Of a DNA stretch of 5,977 nucleotides, positions 4,840-5,977 are shown piece by piece. Below the pieces are notes generated by a model. That model did no database searches. It was not told where the DNA came from and saw only the letters and a program-made list of their open reading frames with translations. Every line of letters begins with the position of its first letter. Positions within the stretch are counted from its first letter, which is position 1. Source of the DNA: an uncultured bacterium (GTDB taxonomy: Bacteria; Planctomycetota; UBA1135; UBA2386); contig CALKYL010000298.1 of the NCBI GenBank assembly GCA_938003515.1, positions 1 to 5,977 of the forward strand, in the 5' to 3' direction. The translations under genes were made by a program, and so were the position numbers.

Positions 4840-5977
4840 ATGCACGTCATGCCGCCGCTGCTCGATCGCCGTTCGTTCCTCGCCGGATCCGCCGCCGCCG
4901 TCTCCGCGCTGTCCCGTCCGGCGAGCGCCGCCGCCCCGGCGCGCCCGCGGCGCAAGCGGCGCATCCTGATGCTCGGTGGCACCGGCTGGCTCGGGCCGGC
5001 GATCGTGCGCCACGGCCTCGAGCGGGGCCACACGTTCACGCTGTTCCACCGCGGCCGCACCAACCCGGACCTGTTCCCGGGCGTCGAGGCGCTGCGGGGC
5101 CAGCGGCGCCGGCCCCGCCCGGACAGCGACGATCCGGCGCAGGACCTCGCCGCCTTGCGCGATCGCGACTGGGACGCGGTCGTCGACACCAGCGCGTACT
5201 TCACCGGCGAGGTCGAGGACACCTGCGCCCTGCTACGGGGCCACGTCGGCCAGTACGTGTTCGTCAGCTCCCTCTCGGTCTACCGCTCGATGGAGGTCGA
5301 CGCGACGCCGATCGACGAGGACAGCCCGCGCGCCACGTGCGACGACAAGTACGCTTGGTCGCTCGGCCAGAACTTCGAGCGCTACGGCGCGCTCAAGCGC
5401 TACGGCGAGGACGCGGTCACGGCGGCGTTCCCCGATGGCGCGACGCTGGTCCGGCCCGGCTACATCGTCGGGCCCGGCGACGGCAGCGACCGCTTCTCCT
5501 ACTGGCCGGCCCGGTTTCTGCGCGGCGGGCCGTGCCTCGCGCCCGGCGACCCCGACGCCGGCCTGCAGTTCGTCGACGTGCGCGACCTCGGCGCGTGGAT
5601 CGTGCAGCTGATCGAGACGGGCACGACGGGTCCCTTCAACGCGGTCGGTTTCGACGGCCGGATCTCGGTCGAGGAGTTCCTGCACACGGGCAAGGGCGCG
5701 GTCAACCACCGCTGTTCGTTCACGTGGGTGGACGACGCGTTCCTGACTGCCGAGGGCGTGACGTCGTGGGGCGACATGCCGTGCTGGACGCCGGCGGACA
5801 AGAACGCGCCGGTCGCGAACGCGCGGGCGCAGGCCGCGGGGCTGACGTTCCGGCCGATCGCAGAGACGATCCGCGACACCGCAACGTGGGTGCGCGACGA
5901 CCGCGGCGACCGGCCGTGGCGCGCCCGCATGCGCGGTGCTCGGGCAGACGCGCATGGGTCGCGCAGCACAGGAGGGA
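4840..5977 (+). CDS. Tat-exported NAD-dependent epimerase/dehydratase-like protein (extended SDR), 3' partial
   Basis: The frame is open from ATG 4840 to the right edge without a stop, giving 379 residues. An N-terminal twin-arginine signal DRRSFLAGSAAAVSAL (residues 9-24), with an Ala-rich tail suited to signal peptidase (PASAAA), predicts folded export to the periplasm or cell surface. A Rossmann fold follows: ILMLGGTGWLG with GxxGxxG at 46-52, for NAD(P). The catalytic set of an extended SDR is present: YVFVSSLSVY (S144 the likely catalytic Ser) and YGALK at 182-186 (YxxxK). VRPGYIVGPGDGSDRFSYWP and LQFVDVRDLGAWIVQLIE are typical of the epimerase family. The substrate is unknown, probably a sugar or sugar nucleotide. 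NAD would have to be bound before Tat export, as in glucose-fructose oxidoreductase. ATG 4849 (MPPLLDRRSF) is an equally good start; neither has a Shine-Dalgarno. The last about 25 residues (after DRPWRA) are Arg/Ala/Gly-rich and look unlike the usual family end. Confidence 0.9.
   Translation, partial: MHVMPPLLDRRSFLAGSAAAVSALSRPASAAAPARPRRKRRILMLGGTGWLGPAIVRHGLERGHTFTLFHRGRTNPDLFPGVEALRGQRRRPRPDSDDPAQDLAALRDRDWDAVVDTSAYFTGEVEDTCALLRGHVGQYVFVSSLSVYRSMEVDATPIDEDSPRATCDDKYAWSLGQNFERYGALKRYGEDAVTAAFPDGATLVRPGYIVGPGDGSDRFSYWPARFLRGGPCLAPGDPDAGLQFVDVRDLGAWIVQLIETGTTGPFNAVGFDGRISVEEFLHTGKGAVNHRCSFTWVDDAFLTAEGVTSWGDMPCWTPADKNAPVANARAQAAGLTFRPIAETIRDTATWVRDDRGDRPWRARMRGARADAHGSRSTGG
5970..5975 (+). 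promoter_or_regulatory. Strong Shine-Dalgarno motif at the right edge
   Basis: AGGAGG, a full match to the anti-Shine-Dalgarno core, lies 2 nt before the window ends. It suggests a start codon a few bases beyond the edge, so the SDR gene would end close to or overlap a following + strand gene. It is the only perfect Shine-Dalgarno noticed ahead of a plausible start position in this window. It could also be chance within the SDR coding sequence (Thr-Gly-Gly). Confidence 0.4.

Noticed and set aside
4659..5222. A - strand ORF covering the intergenic repeats and the start of the SDR gene
   Set aside because: It is antisense to the clear Tat signal and Rossmann motif, with a low-complexity Arg-rich translation. 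Its IR-rich tail is just the 30-bp repeat translated.
5233..5955. A 240-residue - strand ORF opposite the SDR gene
   Set aside because: It is the shadow of the conserved + strand SDR frame, with no recognisable domain.

Overview
This is a very GC-rich (roughly 70% or more by eye), gene-dense stretch of a bacterial chromosome. It holds five protein genes, two of them cut by the window edges, and short intergenic gaps. No rRNA, tRNA, mobile element, CRISPR array or phage gene was seen. GC content and codon choice look uniform throughout, with no sign of recent transfer. The genes suggest a free-living bacterium that uses c-di-GMP and the Tat export pathway. The wording of the MiaB and RibD proteins (GQTVNAYGRDL in MiaB, CKWAMTLDGK in RibD) recalls high-GC Planctomycetota, but this is an impression from memory; Myxococcota or a related group is also possible.

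Layout. (1) At 1-1199 on the + strand is the 3' part of a GHL10-type glycosyl hydrolase gene (DUF187/YngK/DigH-like). It begins inside a 24-bp tandem repeat that encodes an Ala/Pro/Gly linker, and a good intrinsic terminator follows at 1255-1281. (2) At 1306-2076 on the + strand is a stand-alone protein with two PilZ domains, both keeping the c-di-GMP-binding motifs. (3) On the - strand, convergent with it, lies a two-gene unit read from right to left: miaB (4662 to 3232), then ribD (3235 to 2123). The two overlap by 4 nt (GTGA), so they are almost certainly co-transcribed and probably translationally coupled. (4) A divergent intergenic region of about 177 bp (4663-4839) holds a possible miaB promoter and a degenerate 30-bp tandem repeat built on GGATCC palindromes. 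(5) From 4840 to the right edge on the + strand is a Tat-signal-bearing extended SDR (NAD-dependent epimerase/dehydratase-like) with no stop codon inside the window. A strong Shine-Dalgarno motif at 5970-5975 suggests another gene starts just past the edge.

How the genes relate. miaB-ribD joins tRNA thiomethylation (a radical-SAM Fe-S enzyme) with the second and third enzymatic steps of riboflavin synthesis. The others look like independent transcription units: an envelope glycosidase, a c-di-GMP receptor and an exported oxidoreductase. I see no clear undescribed multi-gene system. The items most worth a second look are the enlarged zinc loop of RibD, the repeats between miaB and the SDR gene, the Tat-exported SDR with an unusual C-terminus, and the tandem PilZ protein.
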